Notes under the pieces: generated by a model
Told to the model about the DNA's origin: nothing
Seen by the model: the letters and a program-made list of their open reading frames with translations, nothing else
Databases searched by the model: none
Source: Larkinella humicola
GTDB lineage: Bacteria > Bacteroidota > Bacteroidia > Cytophagales > Spirosomataceae
DNA: 64,000 bases
Direction of reading: 5' to 3'
Assembly (NCBI RefSeq): GCF_008727875.1
Contig: NZ_VTWS01000006.1
Span: forward strand, 186,001 to 250,000
In this document: one piece after another, positions 22,134-29,876 of the stretch
Numbering within the stretch: the stretch's first letter is position 1
How the letters are laid out: the number at the start of each line of letters is the position of its first letter
Program-made: the position numbers and the translations under genes

Positions 22134-23819
22134 ATGGAGTCTGCTGTTTTCATCTTTACTGCTGGTTGTAGCCTGGGCGTGTTTTTGTTCCGGGGGCAGA
22201 CGAAGTATTATTTCAGCCTTTTCCTCCACATTCTCCTTATCGTTACTGCATCTTCCTGGGCTTTCCGCGCGCTGTCGGCCGGTGGGCTGATGCAATTCAA
22301 TCTGCTGGAACAGGCCGGTTTTCTTTTACCCGTCAACATCGACAGTCTGTCGGCCTTTTTTTTGGGTGTCATCAGTCTGACCATGCTGACGGGCGTGCTG
22401 TTTGCTAATGGATATTTAAAGCGGTATCGCCAAACCCAATCGGATCGCCAACTGTCGTTTCACCACCTGGCGCTCCTGTGGCTCCACTTGTCCATGATTC
22501 TGGTTTGTACGCTGCGCGGAGGAGTCGCGTTTATGATTTCGTGGGAGCTGATGGCTCTGGCGGCATTTGGGCTGGTAATTTTCGAAGGCGAACGAAAAGA
22601 TATCCTCAGAACCGGTTATACGTACCTGCTCCAGATTCAAATTGGGTTTGCGTTTATCCTCGTGGCCTTTCTGATTGCCGGTTCGCAAGGACATTCTTTT
22701 GGTTTCGATAGCTTCGGTGCCTACTTTGTGACCCACAAACCGTTACCGGTTTTCCTGCTGCTGTTCATCGGATTCGGCAGTTATGCGGGATTCGTTCCTT
22801 TGCATAGCTGGCTCCCTCAAACGCAGCTAACGGCTCCATCGCACGTCTCTGCCATCATGTCGGGCGTACTGATTCAACTGGGCCTGTACGGCATTCTGCG
22901 GGTGCTGACCTATATCCATACCGACCTGGTTCCCATTGCCTTCCTCATCCTTGTTTTCTCGCTCCTGTCGGGGCTGGTTGGGATCCGGAACACCTTTTTC
23001 CAACACGATGGCAAGAAATGGCTGGCCTACAGCAGCATTGCCAACACCGGAGTTATTGGCATCGGGGTCGGGGTCGGATTACTGGGAATTGCTTTTAACG
23101 TTCCCGCTCTGGCCGCACTGGGGTTTACGGGGGGTATTTTACACATCGCCAACCATGCCTTGTCCAAGTCGCTGCTGTTTTTTGGCATTGGTTCCATTTA
23201 CCGGGCTACAAACACCCGGAACATCGACCAGTTGGGCGGTTTGATCCGAACCATGCCGAGAACCTCGTTTTTGTTCCTCCTCGGTGCGCTGGCCCTTTGC
23301 GGGTTGCCTCCCTTCAACGGCTTTGTGTCTGAATTTCTGATTTATCGTGGGCTTATCAAGGGCCTTTCCCTGCCTGTCGGCATTCTGAATCTGGCGATCT
23401 GGGCGGTTTTTTTGGGCCTCATCCTGATCAGCGGCTTCACGATAGTGGGTTTCACGAAAATCTTTGAAACGGCGTTCCTGGGAACTCCCCGCTCCGAATC
23501 CGCAGCACACGCTAAAGAAGTGACCGATGACCTGCTGGTGCCCCAGTTGCTGGCGAGCCTTTTCATACTGACGATCAGTATCTGGCCCACGTTTTTCCTG
23601 AGACTAACCGGCAAGGTGTCGGCTTTATACGTCACTGACCTGCATCCAATCGACGCGGCTGGCCCCACGCTGGCGTATGTCGGCAGTATTGGAGCCACAC
23701 TGGTTGGAGTTACACTTTTTGTCCTGTGGGTTCGGCATAAACCGCCTAAGCCTATTCGTTTCGACTATCATCCGCCCAATTCGTTTCGTAAGCCCAAAAA
23801 AGAACACGGGTTTGGGTAA
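22134..23819 (+). CDS. Orphan proton-conducting membrane subunit (HyfB/NuoL-like)
   Basis: 561 residues with about 14 membrane helices. It carries the antiporter-family core: MISWELMALAAF (the Glu of the proton path), HSWLPQTQLTAPSHVSAIMS, KKWLAYSSIANTG and HIANHALSKSLLFF (the Lys and His of the channel), DQLGGLIRTMPRT and GLPPFNGFVSEF. These place it with HyfB/NuoL/MrpA-like subunits of proton-pumping complexes. No other complex subunit and no DabA-type partner is nearby: downstream lies an unrelated convergent operon. It may work alone as a cation/proton transporter or join a complex encoded elsewhere. The ATG at 22134 is preferred to one at 22128, two codons upstream. The TTTAAC operator links it to the two-component system. 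Confidence 0.88.
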   Translation: MESAVFIFTAGCSLGVFLFRGQTKYYFSLFLHILLIVTASSWAFRALSAGGLMQFNLLEQAGFLLPVNIDSLSAFFLGVISLTMLTGVLFANGYLKRYRQTQSDRQLSFHHLALLWLHLSMILVCTLRGGVAFMISWELMALAAFGLVIFEGERKDILRTGYTYLLQIQIGFAFILVAFLIAGSQGHSFGFDSFGAYFVTHKPLPVFLLLFIGFGSYAGFVPLHSWLPQTQLTAPSHVSAIMSGVLIQLGLYGILRVLTYIHTDLVPIAFLILVFSLLSGLVGIRNTFFQHDGKKWLAYSSIANTGVIGIGVGVGLLGIAFNVPALAALGFTGGILHIANHALSKSLLFFGIGSIYRATNTRNIDQLGGLIRTMPRTSFLFLLGALALCGLPPFNGFVSEFLIYRGLIKGLSLPVGILNLAIWAVFLGLILISGFTIVGFTKIFETAFLGTPRSESAAHAKEVTDDLLVPQLLASLFILTISIWPTFFLRLTGKVSALYVTDLHPIDAAGPTLAYVGSIGATLVGVTLFVLWVRHKPPKPIRFDYHPPNSFRKPKKEHGFG

Positions 23820-23858
23820 CCCTCAATTATCTGTAATTTATTTAGGTTATTTCAGGCT

Positions 23859-23888
23859 CAGGCCGGTCGATCGACCGGCCTGACTTTT
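23859..23888. terminator. Perfect palindromic terminator between convergent units
   Basis: A 24-base perfect palindrome (CAGGCCGGTC, GATC centre, GACCGGCCTG) is followed by ACTTTTT on the plus strand. It ends the proton-channel gene and may also stop the minus-strand operon whose stop lies at 23893. Confidence 0.8.
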
Positions 23889-23892
23889 TAGT

Positions 23893-24357
23893 CTATGTCA
23901 GAAACCCTTCCAGAGAGGCTGGCGAATAATTGACGTTTTTCAGCGTTTTGTTGTCGGCTGTGCGATACACCAGGTATTTCCCATCGGACTCCACGTAATG
24001 GCATTCTACGCCTTTTGCCTGGTAATGGCGAACGGTTGCTTCGGCTTCTTCCACCGTCAGACAGGCTTTGCTGAGGTTCGAACGCTGGACTTCGTCAAAT
24101 AAGGCTTTGAACCGGTCGCCCAGCCCGAATTCCAGAATGGCGCCAGCCAGCACATACTGCAAATCGCAGAGCGCGTCGGCTACTTCCACCAGGTCTTTTT
24201 CCAGAATGGCGACTTCCAGTTCTTTCAATTCCTCGGCCAGCAGCGCAACGCGGAGCTGACAGCGGGTTTCGGACGGAATCTGAGGGGTTTCTAAAACCGG
24301 GTGGTGAAAAGTCCGGTGAAATTCGGCAACAGCGTTTAATGAATCGGGCGTTTGCAT
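23893..24357 (-). CDS. MazG-like nucleotide pyrophosphohydrolase
   Basis: 154 residues with the all-alpha NTP-pyrophosphatase core: the metal-binding ExxEL pattern in LLAEELKELEVA and the matching EVADALCDLQYV helix, in which Glu and Asp bind Mg. Such enzymes hydrolyse nucleoside triphosphates to monophosphate and pyrophosphate, often for house-cleaning; the substrate here is not evident. A C-terminal part of about 50 residues (GVECHYVESDGKYLVYRTAD) extends beyond the core. It is the last gene of the aroQ-aminotransferase-marC-mazG operon. Confidence 0.85.
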   Translation of the reverse strand: MQTPDSLNAVAEFHRTFHHPVLETPQIPSETRCQLRVALLAEELKELEVAILEKDLVEVADALCDLQYVLAGAILEFGLGDRFKALFDEVQRSNLSKACLTVEEAEATVRHYQAKGVECHYVESDGKYLVYRTADNKTLKNVNYSPASLEGFLT

Positions 24358-24375
24358 TGACCTGGATGACAGTGA

Positions 24376-24939
24376 TTAAAAATTATTCTTAATGAGTTTG
24401 ATCGAAATCGCCAGCAAAATAATGCCGAAAACCTTCCGCAGAATATTGATTCCGCCCGGTCCCAGCCGGTTTTCAATCCAGGCTGACGACTTCAGGACGG
24501 CGTAAATCAGCACCAGATTAATCAGAATTCCGATCAGAATATTGGCCGTTGCATACTCCGCTTTCAGCGACAGAATGGTCGTCATGGTTCCGGCACCCGC
24601 AATGAGCGGAAAAGCAATCGGAACGATATGGGTGGCCCCAGCCCCGTGATCATCGGCCTTGAAGATGTTCCGGCCCAGAATCATTTCCAGCCCCAGCAAA
24701 AAGATGATCAGCGCACCCGCCACGGCAAATGACGATACATCGACGCCGAACAGCTTCAGGATAGACTCCCCCACAAACAGGAACGCCACCATGAGCAAAG
24801 CCGACGCCAGCGTCGCCTTCTCCGACTCGATCTTGCCGGTTTTCTTGCGAAGATCGATGATGACCGGCAGCGAACCGACCACATCGATGACCGAAAACAG
24901 AATGAGCGTAACGGAAATGATTTCTTTAAAATTCAGCAT
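24376..24939 (-). CDS. MarC family membrane protein
   Basis: 187 residues with six predicted membrane helices; family signatures are VIDVVGSLPVIIDLRKKTG near the start, GALIIFLLGLEMILG in the middle and HIVPIAFPLIAGAGTMTTI, with a final helix GGINILRKVFGIILLAISI. MarC proteins are inner-membrane proteins of unknown transport role; the old link to antibiotic resistance is not supported. The ATG at 24939 lies within the last codons of the aminotransferase gene (7-base overlap), pointing to coupled translation; an in-frame start further upstream would only add residues from the overlapping gene. Confidence 0.92.
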   Translation of the reverse strand: MLNFKEIISVTLILFSVIDVVGSLPVIIDLRKKTGKIESEKATLASALLMVAFLFVGESILKLFGVDVSSFAVAGALIIFLLGLEMILGRNIFKADDHGAGATHIVPIAFPLIAGAGTMTTILSLKAEYATANILIGILINLVLIYAVLKSSAWIENRLGPGGINILRKVFGIILLAISIKLIKNNF

Positions 24940-25940
24940 AGGTATCCACGCAAAAACCGTTTCAATGTATCCATTTCCCATTCCTCAATAGCCGGAAAAT
25001 TAGCAATCCGGAAGGTGTTCGATTTCCAGTCGCCATACCCGTTACCGAGGGTAATCCCGGCATTTTGCGCAGCGGTTTTCACGGCCCGGATGGCTTCTTC
25101 GCTCCCCTGAACAGCAATCACCGTGTCCGACCGCTGTTCGGGATTCCCGATCAGCAATTCCCAGGCGGTTTCTTTTTCGATAAACTCGTACCAGTCTGCT
25201 GCCCGGCTGCGCAATAGGGCATCGATTTCCGAAATAGGCCCAACCTGCTGCAACACCCTCATTAACAGATAAATACCCAACCCGTTTGGCGTAAATTGCG
25301 TCTGGTATTTCGTGATGTTTTCGTGAAGGAACAACAGGCTGTTGTAATACTGACGGTCGGCGATGATCTCCGCCTGTTTGAGCGCATCGGGCGAATATAT
25401 CAATACTGCCAGACCCGCCGGCAAACCCAGGCACTTCTGAACCGAGGCAAACCAGACATCGGCCAGCGACCAGTCGAACACCAAACCGCCCAGCGACGAA
25501 ACCGCATCGACGGCAATCAAACCGCTGAATTCCCGCCGAAACTGCGCCAGGGTGTCCATTCGAACCTGCGTTCCATTGGACGTCTCGTTCTGCACCACGC
25601 ACAACACATCGGCTTCACCCGGCAAAATCATCGGTTTGATCCGGTGGGCATATTCCATCCATTTCTTCCCGAAAGCGCCCCCGTATGGATGCAGGCTCGT
25701 GGTCACCGTCAGTGATTGGGCGACAATTTCCCAGCACTCCGTGGCCGAGGAGACGAACGCAATGTGATAGTCCGCCGGAATTGCCAGTTTTTCGTGCAGC
25801 AACCGAAGCGTTTCCTTCACAATGTCCATAAAACCGGCAGACCGGTGATTCAGGCTCACTACGCCCGACCGGATGGCTTCCTGCGCATAGTCGGCCACTT
25901 GTGGATAGACTTTTGACGGACCGGGATAAAAGGTGATCAT
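24933..25940 (-). CDS. Class V aminotransferase (serine/alanine-glyoxylate type)
   Basis: 335 residues, fold type I PLP enzyme. It starts with MITFYPGPSKVYPQV, the substrate-phosphate or carboxylate loop seen in SerC and serine-pyruvate aminotransferases. Later landmarks are HRSAGFMDIV, the PLP-binding LIAVDAVSSLGG with its Asp, and the Schiff-base Lys in ASVQKCLGLPAG. The protein could make phosphoserine or use serine/alanine with glyoxylate; sequence alone does not decide, and it is shorter than classical SerC (about 360). It lies between aroQ and marC in one operon, 25 bases after aroQ. Confidence 0.88.
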   Translation of the reverse strand: MITFYPGPSKVYPQVADYAQEAIRSGVVSLNHRSAGFMDIVKETLRLLHEKLAIPADYHIAFVSSATECWEIVAQSLTVTTSLHPYGGAFGKKWMEYAHRIKPMILPGEADVLCVVQNETSNGTQVRMDTLAQFRREFSGLIAVDAVSSLGGLVFDWSLADVWFASVQKCLGLPAGLAVLIYSPDALKQAEIIADRQYYNSLLFLHENITKYQTQFTPNGLGIYLLMRVLQQVGPISEIDALLRSRAADWYEFIEKETAWELLIGNPEQRSDTVIAVQGSEEAIRAVKTAAQNAGITLGNGYGDWKSNTFRIANFPAIEEWEMDTLKRFLRGYLC

Positions 25941-25965
25941 TGCTACTCTACTGAATGACAGATCG

Positions 25966-26394
25966 TTATTTTTCCAGACTCAGCAAATACCGCACCGCCA
26001 GATCGTAACCCAACAACCCCAGTCCAAGAATAACACCCTTGCATTTCGCGGACAAATAGCTATGGTGCCGAAACGATTCGCGGGCGTGCACATTGGAAAT
26101 GTGCACTTCGACCGCCGGGGCCGGAACCGCCGACAGCGCATCGGCCAGGGCGATGGAGGTGTGCGTATACGCCCCGGCATTGATCACGATGCCGTCGATG
26201 GTGAAGCCCAGTTCGTGAATTTTATCGATCAGTTCACCCTCGTGGTTGGATTGAAAATACCGGATTTGCACGTCGGGAAACGCCTGTTCGATGGTTTCCA
26301 GGTAGTCGACAAACGTGCGGCTGCCGTAAATTTCGGGTTCACGTTTCCCCAGCAGGTTGAGGTTAGGTCCGTTTAGAATCAGAATCTGTTTCAT
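25966..26394 (-). CDS. aroQ: Type II 3-dehydroquinate dehydratase
   Basis: 142 residues, standard length. It removes water from 3-dehydroquinate to give 3-dehydroshikimate in the shikimate pathway. Motifs: [19 protein letters not shown] (active-site Arg and Tyr loop), [24 protein letters not shown] (substrate-binding Asn) and [17 protein letters not shown] (catalytic His region). First gene of the minus-strand operon; 109 bases separate it from the divergent xerD gene. Confidence 0.97.
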   Translation of the reverse strand: MKQILILNGPNLNLLGKREPEIYGSRTFVDYLETIEQAFPDVQIRYFQSNHEGELIDKIHELGFTIDGIVINAGAYTHTSIALADALSAVPAPAVEVHISNVHARESFRHHSYLSAKCKGVILGLGLLGYDLAVRYLLSLEK

Positions 26395-26503
26395 GGGTAA
26401 AAGAGTTGAGCCGCCGGGCGACCCTTTACAAATTACGGACGCCGATGATTGCGGTTCCGGGAATTAAGCCGTACTTCGCAATCTGTACTCCGTCGATGAT
26501 ACT

Positions 26504-27400
26504 GTGTGGCAAAGTTACATTAACGCTTTTAAAAACTACCTGAAACTGGAACGTTCGCTGGCCGAAAATTCCGTTGAAGCGTATTTGCATGATATCAGCA
26601 AATTGCACGAATTTCTGGCGTTAACCGGTGATCCGGTGGCGCCGACGCAGGTCACGGAAGACCTGATTTTCGATTTTCTGGCCTACCTGACCGACTTGGG
26701 CTTGTCGGCCCAGTCACAGGCCCGGATTCTTTCCGGGTTGAAAGCCTTCTACAAATTTCTGCTGCTGGAAAACGAGATTCAAACCGACCCGACGCAACTC
26801 ATCGACGGCCCCAAACTGAGCCGAAAACTTCCTGACACCCTGAGTTTTCCCGAAATCGAAGCCCTTCTGAGTGCCATTGACCTATCTACCCCCGCAGGTA
26901 CCCGCGACCGCGCCATGATCGAAGTGCTGTATAGCTCCGGGCTGCGGGTGTCCGAACTCCTGGATTTGCGGCTGACCAGTTGTTATTTCGAAGTCGGTTT
27001 TATCCGCATCAGAGGGAAAGGCAACAAGATGCGGCTGGTGCCGATTGGAAAAGACGCCATCAAATACACCACGCTCTACGTCGACCACGTTCGGAGTCAA
27101 CTGGAGATTCAAAAGGGGGCCGAAGATACGGTTTTCCTGAACCTGCGGGGGAGTTCGCTGTCGCGGGTGTCGGTATTCAAAACCATCAAAAAACTGGCCC
27201 TTGCAGCCGGTATTCAAAAGGAGATCAGTCCGCACACGTTCCGGCATTCGTTCGCGACGCATCTGATCGAAGGCGGGGCCGATTTACGGGCAGTGCAGCA
27301 GATGCTCGGCCACGAATCCATCACGACCACCGAGATTTACACCCACCTCGACCGCGATTATTTGAAGCAGATCATTACGGATTTTCACCCCCGATCCTAA
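26504..27400 (+). CDS. xerD: Tyrosine recombinase XerC/XerD type
   Basis: 298 residues starting with GTG at 26504; the frame is closed just upstream and no ATG precedes the conserved YINAFKNYLKLERSLAENSV start. An N-terminal SAM-like DNA-binding domain precedes the catalytic domain with Arg (SSGLRVSELLDL), Lys (RIRGKGNKMRLVP), HxxR (HTFRHSFATHL), His (LGHESI) and the Tyr nucleophile (TTEIYTHLDRDYLK). The full catalytic set and absence of integrase arms or mobile-element context argue for the chromosome dimer-resolution recombinase rather than a phage integrase. XerC versus XerD cannot be settled by eye; length and terminal motif favour XerD. Confidence 0.92.
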   Translation: MWQSYINAFKNYLKLERSLAENSVEAYLHDISKLHEFLALTGDPVAPTQVTEDLIFDFLAYLTDLGLSAQSQARILSGLKAFYKFLLLENEIQTDPTQLIDGPKLSRKLPDTLSFPEIEALLSAIDLSTPAGTRDRAMIEVLYSSGLRVSELLDLRLTSCYFEVGFIRIRGKGNKMRLVPIGKDAIKYTTLYVDHVRSQLEIQKGAEDTVFLNLRGSSLSRVSVFKTIKKLALAAGIQKEISPHTFRHSFATHLIEGGADLRAVQQMLGHESITTTEIYTHLDRDYLKQIITDFHPRS

Positions 27401-27425
27401 AAAATTCCAAAGCCTGGAAAACAAA

Positions 27426-27453
27426 AGTACCCGCCATCAAAAATAGCGGGTAC
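27426..27453. terminator. Hairpin between xerD and the convergent gene
   Basis: AGTACCCGC (27426-27434) pairs with GCGGGTACT (27445-27453). On the minus strand it is followed by TTTTGTTTT, so it best serves the gene ending at 27501, and may act on both. Confidence 0.7.
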
Positions 27454-27500
27454 TAATCTCGTCGGTTAACCCTAACCCAAATCACATTAGCTTTTAGTAG

Positions 27501-28037
27501 TTAAGAATCTCCGGTGTTTTTTTCGCCGGAGAAATACTGTTCAGGTTGTTTGAACAATACGTTAAATGACGTCATACTGCCGTATATCCGGGTAATGTAT
27601 TGTTGTATGTTGACTTTTTCTTCATCATCGATCGAACTGGCGTTGACGCGTTGTTCCAATACCCGCAACCGGTCGCGCATCATCACGATTTTGTGAAAGA
27701 ACGCATCAATCGGTATTTCCTTCGACGCCAGATCCGTCCGACCCGGTTTTAAAATCATCTTTCCCCCTTTCCACTTATCGCCCAGCGGCACAACTTCCGA
27801 AACATCCGCCCATTTTTGCAGAATTCGGGAAAGGGACTGCTCCACATCGAAAAGGCTCACCAGATCGCTATCCGGTTCCACCAGCTCGATGATCTCCAGT
27901 GGGGTGGTCAGCTTTACTATTTTGACGCCAGTTTCGATAAAAGTCACAACATACCCATTCGATTTTACATTAATAAGCACCCCAACACCGAATTCGGCGT
28001 GTCGCACCCGCGACCCAATTCCTAAAATAATATCCAT
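27501..28037 (-). CDS. Unrecognised protein with UvrD-C-like beta-barrel start
   Basis: 178 residues from ATG 28037. The N-terminal 55 residues (LGIGSRVRHAEFGVGVLINV and following strands ending EIIELVEP) have the GxxVxHxxFGxGxV pattern of the tudor-like domain at the C-terminus of UvrD/PcrA helicases, which contacts RNA polymerase or nucleic acid. The rest is mostly helical (VEQSLSRILQKWADV, IPIDAFFHKIVMMRDRLRVLEQ). I know no name for it; it looks like a lineage-specific protein that may bind RNA polymerase or nucleic acid. An in-frame upstream ATG at 28067 would add ten residues. Confidence 0.75.
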   Translation of the reverse strand: MDIILGIGSRVRHAEFGVGVLINVKSNGYVVTFIETGVKIVKLTTPLEIIELVEPDSDLVSLFDVEQSLSRILQKWADVSEVVPLGDKWKGGKMILKPGRTDLASKEIPIDAFFHKIVMMRDRLRVLEQRVNASSIDDEEKVNIQQYITRIYGSMTSFNVLFKQPEQYFSGEKNTGDS

Positions 28038-28084
28038 AGAAAGTCTTTTTTGCATGGCTATACACAAACCGTGTACCAGAAAAA

Positions 28085-28192
28085 AATGATGGGTTATGAA
28101 TGATGCACGATGAATTAAAAAGACCGATGTGCTGCAGATCGTGATAGCTCCACCCTGATTGATTCATCGTTCATCATTCATAACCCATCATT
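28085..28192. repeat. Long palindrome, relative of the one at 9.9 kb
   Basis: 31-base arms (28085-28115 and 28162-28192) match at 30 positions. Arm sequence (AATGATGGGTTATGAATGAT...) closely resembles that of the 9852-9953 palindrome. The right arm supplies the last codons and the TGA of the methyltransferase gene at 28178. Confidence 0.75.
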
Positions 28193-28774
28193 CCTCTTCG
28201 GTAGCAACACCTTACAGACGCAGGTGGATTTTGAGGTTACGGTTTTGGCTTCATCCAGGAGTTCGAAACCGTCTTTGATGCCCTGCCAAAGCGCGTCACT
28301 GTGCTTGTGGTCGTTGATGGTAACCAGGAGTAAACCGTTCGCCTTAAGGTGCGTGGCAAAGCGCTGGAGGGTCTTGAGGGGATGTTTGCTGTAATAAATC
28401 GACTCGTTGAAAACAATCATGTCGAACTGGCCGGTTGGCGCGTATTTATCCATATCGGCCACCAGATACGTACACTTTTCATCGGCCTGGGCCTGCGCAT
28501 TTTTGATGGCGCTGTCGGAAATGTCGAAAGCCACAAACCGGCCATAATTCTGGGTTTGCAGCCGCTGTTGCAAAAAACCTTCCCCACACCCAATTTCCAG
28601 AATCTCCGGCTGACCGGGTTTCAGAAATTTAATGTAGCCCACAATGACACTGAACCGCGCCAGTTCGTCGAGTCCTTTCAGCCCATCCCACAAGCCTTTG
28701 TCATACTGGTAATTCCAGCGGTCGCGATCGATACGGAGTATTTTACGTTTGAAAAATGAAGTGAGGGCTTGCAT
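28178..28774 (-). CDS. Class I SAM-dependent methyltransferase
   Basis: 198 residues with the Rossmann SAM-binding loop EILEIGCGEGFLQQRL, acidic residue in GRFVAFDISDSAI, ADMDKYAPTGQFDMIVFNESIYY and a LKANGLLLVTIND strand. Substrate unknown. The N-terminal 60 residues (RDRWNYQYDKGLWDGL) resemble methyltransferases found in polysaccharide or surface-glycan clusters, but no such cluster is here. Its final residues and stop codon lie inside the palindrome arm (28162-28192), suggesting that its original C-terminus was changed by the repeat. Confidence 0.88.
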   Translation of the reverse strand: MQALTSFFKRKILRIDRDRWNYQYDKGLWDGLKGLDELARFSVIVGYIKFLKPGQPEILEIGCGEGFLQQRLQTQNYGRFVAFDISDSAIKNAQAQADEKCTYLVADMDKYAPTGQFDMIVFNESIYYSKHPLKTLQRFATHLKANGLLLVTINDHKHSDALWQGIKDGFELLDEAKTVTSKSTCVCKVLLPKRNDGL

Positions 28775-28828
28775 ACGGTTTTGGATGGGTTCGGCAAAAA
28801 AGAGAAAACTTAGGCAAAAAAGGCGGCC

Positions 28829-29047
28829 CTAGCGACTTGTGCTGTCCTCAACGAACAGCGTATCGGCTACATCCAGCGCGGCCGAATCCAGGGCCGTTCC
28901 GTCGAGCTCGGTGGGCAAAGCGCGTTCGAGCTGGCGTTTTTTGTTCCAGGGTGCTGTCGTTCGTCGTCCCATGTCGACAGCGATGAAAATAACAATGAGG
29001 GTAAAGATGAGGGCAGCGATAAACAGGATGCGCCGGTTTTTATTCAT
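28829..29047 (-). CDS. Small single-span membrane protein
   Basis: 72 residues: basic start MNKNRR, one membrane helix ILFIAALIFTLIVIFIAVDMG, then a polar acidic tail ending DTLFVEDSTSR. No family recognised. The start overlaps the stop of sixA as ATGA, so the two are translationally coupled and probably made together. Confidence 0.72.
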   Translation of the reverse strand: MNKNRRILFIAALIFTLIVIFIAVDMGRRTTAPWNKKRQLERALPTELDGTALDSAALDVADTLFVEDSTSR

Positions 29048-29547
29048 GATTCTTTCAATTTTTTGGGCGAAACCAGTTCCACCAGATGACCCGTCCGGCC
29101 GGAGATAGCCGCCCAGTCGAGGTCCTCAAATTCGATGATGGCAACGGCTCCCTTGCTCATCGAACCCACATCCGCGTGCGTCAGGTATTCCGCGAAATAG
29201 GAGATGTCGGGGTTGTGACCGAACAACATCACGGATTGGCAGTTTTTATCCATGCCATTTATGGCCGCAATATACGCCTTTGGCCCGCCATCGAACAATT
29301 TTGGCTCCAATACCATCCGGTCCGGGTCGAGGTGTAATTGTTCGGCCATCACTTTTCCGGTATCCCGGGCACGGTTGGCGGTGCTACTGATGAGACAATC
29401 CGGTTTTATGCCCTGCTCGGCGAGATGATGTCCGACGCGGGCGGCTGCCATAATGCCTTCCGGAACCAGATCGCGGTCGTGGTCACGCTGGAAACTCGCC
29501 CGATCTTCCGCTTTGGCGTGCCGGACGAGGTATACTGTTTTCTTCAT
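29044..29547 (-). CDS. sixA: SixA-type phosphohistidine phosphatase
   Basis: 167 residues of the histidine-phosphatase superfamily. The catalytic RHG-like motif is VYLVRHAKAED, the second Arg lies in SSTANRARDTGKV and the second His in MLFGHNPDISYF. SixA removes phosphate from phosphohistidine, for example on the nitrogen-related phosphotransfer system or hybrid kinases, which are abundant in this organism. Target is inference. A good promoter (29578-29606) precedes it. Confidence 0.9.
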   Translation of the reverse strand: MKKTVYLVRHAKAEDRASFQRDHDRDLVPEGIMAAARVGHHLAEQGIKPDCLISSTANRARDTGKVMAEQLHLDPDRMVLEPKLFDGGPKAYIAAINGMDKNCQSVMLFGHNPDISYFAEYLTHADVGSMSKGAVAIIEFEDLDWAAISGRTGHLVELVSPKKLKES

Positions 29548-29577
29548 GTGCTTAGGTTAAGCTAAGTCGTTTTTTTC

Positions 29578-29606
29578 CAAAACTACTAATTCTGTCGAAA
29601 AGACAA
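29578..29606 (-). promoter_or_regulatory. Promoter of sixA
   Basis: Minus strand: TTG (29604-29606), 18-bp spacer, perfect -7 box TAGTTTTG (29578-29585); transcription near 29571 and ATG at 29547. Confidence 0.6.
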
Positions 29607-29661
29607 TCAGTCAACTCACCGAGTCTTTGGATTGTTGCTTAACCCGCCCCTGAAAATTTCG

Positions 29662-29669
29662 TATCTTTG
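29662..29669 (+). promoter_or_regulatory. -7 box of prfC
   Basis: TATCTTTG, the commonest form of TAnnTTTG. Transcription near 29676 would place the palindromic repeat at 29675-29804 within a leader of about 200 nt. Confidence 0.55.
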
Positions 29670-29674
29670 TGTTT

Positions 29675-29804
29675 AGCCCTTTCGCTTTCGCCCCTAAATC
29701 CCCTAAAGGGGACTCGGACGCAGCTTAATCCGGATGCTATAAGTCCGGCAGCGGCCGACCGGCCTTTAGGGGATTTAAGGGCGAAAGGGCTAAGAATTAT
29801 CAGA
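29675..29804. repeat. Palindromic dispersed repeat in the prfC leader
   Basis: The left arm from 29675 (AGCCCTTTCGC, then CCTAAATCCCCTAAAGG) pairs with the right arm at 29763-29792, differing by one 6-base insertion and one base. The unit CCCCTAAATCCCCTAAAGG is, from memory, a recurrent intergenic repeat of Bacteroidota. The last 13 bases AAGAATTATCAGA (29792-29804) also follow the smaller palindrome at 56626-56689. Confidence 0.75.
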
Positions 29805-29876
29805 TATAAATCCAGGTTTTTTAACGCCAAATTAAGAACCATACATGGCTCGCTGCTGCGGCCATTCCGATCCATA

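Noticed and set aside
26504-27400. xerD as a mobile-element integrase
   Set aside because: No attachment repeats, phage or transposon genes nearby; sequence and length fit the chromosomal recombinase.
29667-29876. Upstream extension of prfC
   Set aside because: The frame is open but runs through a palindromic repeat and RF3 proteins start at the conserved [14 protein letters not shown] region.
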